Notes under the pieces: generated by a model
The model's database searches: none
What the model saw: the letters and a program-made list of their open reading frames with translations, nothing else
Told to the model about the DNA's origin: nothing
Shown here: positions 4,996 to 5,854 of the stretch, piece by piece
Position numbering within the stretch: the first letter of the stretch is position 1
Layout: each line of letters opens with the position of its first letter
Made by a program: the position numbers and the translations under genes
Source of the DNA: Spirochaetia bacterium
GTDB taxonomy: Bacteria > Spirochaetota > Spirochaetia > PWKH01
Length of the DNA stretch: 5,854 nt
Assembly: GCA_021736545.1 (NCBI GenBank)
Contig: JAIPFS010000101.1
Span: 1 to 5,854, forward strand
Direction: 5' to 3'

Positions 4996-5854
4996 ATGAA
5001 AAAGAAATTGTTTCTCTTAGCCCTGGCATGTATGCTGGCGGCCCCAATGGTTCTCATGGCTCAGGGAGTCGATGAAGAAAAACCTGTTGAGTTGAATTGG
5101 TATGCCCATGCGGATACTTTTGACAAAACCCAGGAACAGATCATCTCTGAATTCAATAAGGAATACCCTGATATACGGGTTAATCTTATTGAATTACCTG
5201 AAGACACCACCGATAAACTCCAGGCACTTTTAATTGCCCTGCGAAGCGGTGACGGATCAATAGATTTCTTCAATGCAGATGTCACCTGGACGCCGATCTT
5301 CGCATCCGCCGGCCTGATCGAAGCCATGGACAGCTACTTTCCCGAATCAGAACAGGCAAAATTCCTTCCCAGCACCATTGATGCAGCAACGTACAATGGT
5401 ACAGTCTGGGGAATGCCCTTCAGAACAGACGCCGGAGTTCTGTACTATCGGAAAGATCTCTTGGATGCATACGGTAAAGACGTGCCTGAAACTTGGACAG
5501 AACTGAAAAATACCGCACATGAAATTGTAACTGCTGAAAGACAGAAGGGTAACGAAATGTACGGTCTGGCTGGATCTATGAAACAGTATGAAGGTCTGAC
5601 CTGTAATGCTGTGGAATGGTTCTACTCCAATGGCGGTGCTGTTATCGACGAAGAGGGAAATATTGTAATTGATTCAGAAGAAAACCGCATGATCCTTCAA
5701 TTGATCAAGGATATGGTAGATCTTGAACTCTTTCCAAAAGGCGTTCTCTCATACGGAAGCGGTGACGCTCGAGCATCAATGTTTCAGGGAAATCAGGTTT
5801 TCTTGAGAGCATGGCCGAAAGCTTATGCGCTCTCCCAGAATCCGGACAATTCAA
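4996..5854 (+). CDS. Family 1 sugar ABC transporter substrate-binding protein (3' end outside window)
   Basis: This exported binding protein delivers a sugar, probably an oligosaccharide or disaccharide, to an ABC permease expected downstream. The first 286 codons are visible, from a usual length of about 400-430. The start ATG has AAGGAG six bases upstream. Residues 1-22 form a signal peptide: KKK, then a hydrophobic core, with probable cleavage after VLMA before QG. Features typical of the family 1 (MalE/ThuE-like) fold include VELNWYAHADTFDKTQEQIISEFNKEYPDIRV (31-62), the DFFNADVTWTPIFASAGLIEAMDSYF stretch, WGMPFRTDAGVLYYRKDLLDAYG (139-161) with VPETWTEL after it, and MFQGNQVFLRAWPKAY near 265-280. 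The specific sugar cannot be read from the sequence. Its strong promoter with an operator at +1, and the divergent SorC-type regulator, argue for sugar-induced expression. Cysteine 12 inside the hydrophobic core makes a poor lipobox, so a soluble periplasmic protein is more likely than a lipoprotein. Confidence 0.92.
   Translation, partial: MKKKLFLLALACMLAAPMVLMAQGVDEEKPVELNWYAHADTFDKTQEQIISEFNKEYPDIRVNLIELPEDTTDKLQALLIALRSGDGSIDFFNADVTWTPIFASAGLIEAMDSYFPESEQAKFLPSTIDAATYNGTVWGMPFRTDAGVLYYRKDLLDAYGKDVPETWTELKNTAHEIVTAERQKGNEMYGLAGSMKQYEGLTCNAVEWFYSNGGAVIDEEGNIVIDSEENRMILQLIKDMVDLELFPKGVLSYGSGDARASMFQGNQVFLRAWPKAYALSQNPDNS

Noticed and set aside
5029..5031. Lipobox cysteine (C12) in the sugar-binding protein
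   Set aside because: The cysteine lies in the middle of a short hydrophobic core with residues A-L-A before it, and a normal signal peptidase I site follows at residue 22.
4878..5057. Upstream extension of the regulator reading frame by 60 codons
   Set aside because: The extension covers the divergent promoter, the operator and the start of the transporter gene. The protein's recognisable HTH begins only after the internal methionines at 4877 and 4871.

Overview
The window carries two adjacent sugar-sensing or sugar-uptake modules separated by a 478-bp regulatory gap. Organism (inference, moderate confidence): the binding proteins have Sec-type signals without a convincing lipobox, which fits a diderm envelope. 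Together with the YesM/YesN-type two-component pair and the family 1 sugar-binding protein, this suggests a free-living spirochaete (Spirochaetaceae-like). A Firmicute is the main alternative, because YesM/YesN systems are abundant there.

Layout. On the minus strand, reading from about 3490 down to 1, there is a three-gene operon. It encodes a membrane-anchored or exported RbsB/LacI-type sugar-binding protein (3166-2132), a YesM-type sensor histidine kinase (2067-577) and a YesN-type response regulator that runs off the window (592-1). Substrate-binding protein, kinase and regulator together look like a three-component system in which the binding protein presents a ligand to the kinase. Upstream is a long leader with a candidate extended -10 promoter, two kinds of short tandem repeat and a possible 18-codon leader ORF. 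Next on the minus strand (4877-3645) is a regulator with an XRE-type helix-turn-helix and a SorC-type sugar-binding effector domain. Divergent from it on the plus strand is the start of a family 1 sugar ABC transporter binding protein (4996 to the window end). The 118-bp divergent intergenic region holds a consensus-like sigma70 promoter and, exactly at the predicted start site, a 26-bp near-perfect palindrome that is the probable operator.

Most unusual signal. Between the binding-protein and kinase genes, five 17-bp direct repeats each carry a Shine-Dalgarno-like purine block. The first four each contain a TAATG stop/start overlap. As a result the upstream gene is linked to the kinase by a chain of four complete five-codon mini-ORFs (MEGQT, MEAQT, MEGQT, MEGQA). 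Each starts on the last base of the previous stop codon, and the last overlaps the kinase start as ATGA. This looks like a termination-reinitiation relay whose copy number could change without altering either flanking protein. Short tandem repeats also crowd the initiation region of the first gene, so the operon appears unusually rich in repeat-built translation signals.

How it may work together (inference): the three-component system senses an extracytoplasmic sugar and activates target genes, possibly the neighbouring ABC transporter or one outside the window. The XRE-SorC protein senses an intracellular sugar phosphate and controls the divergent transporter and itself through the palindrome.
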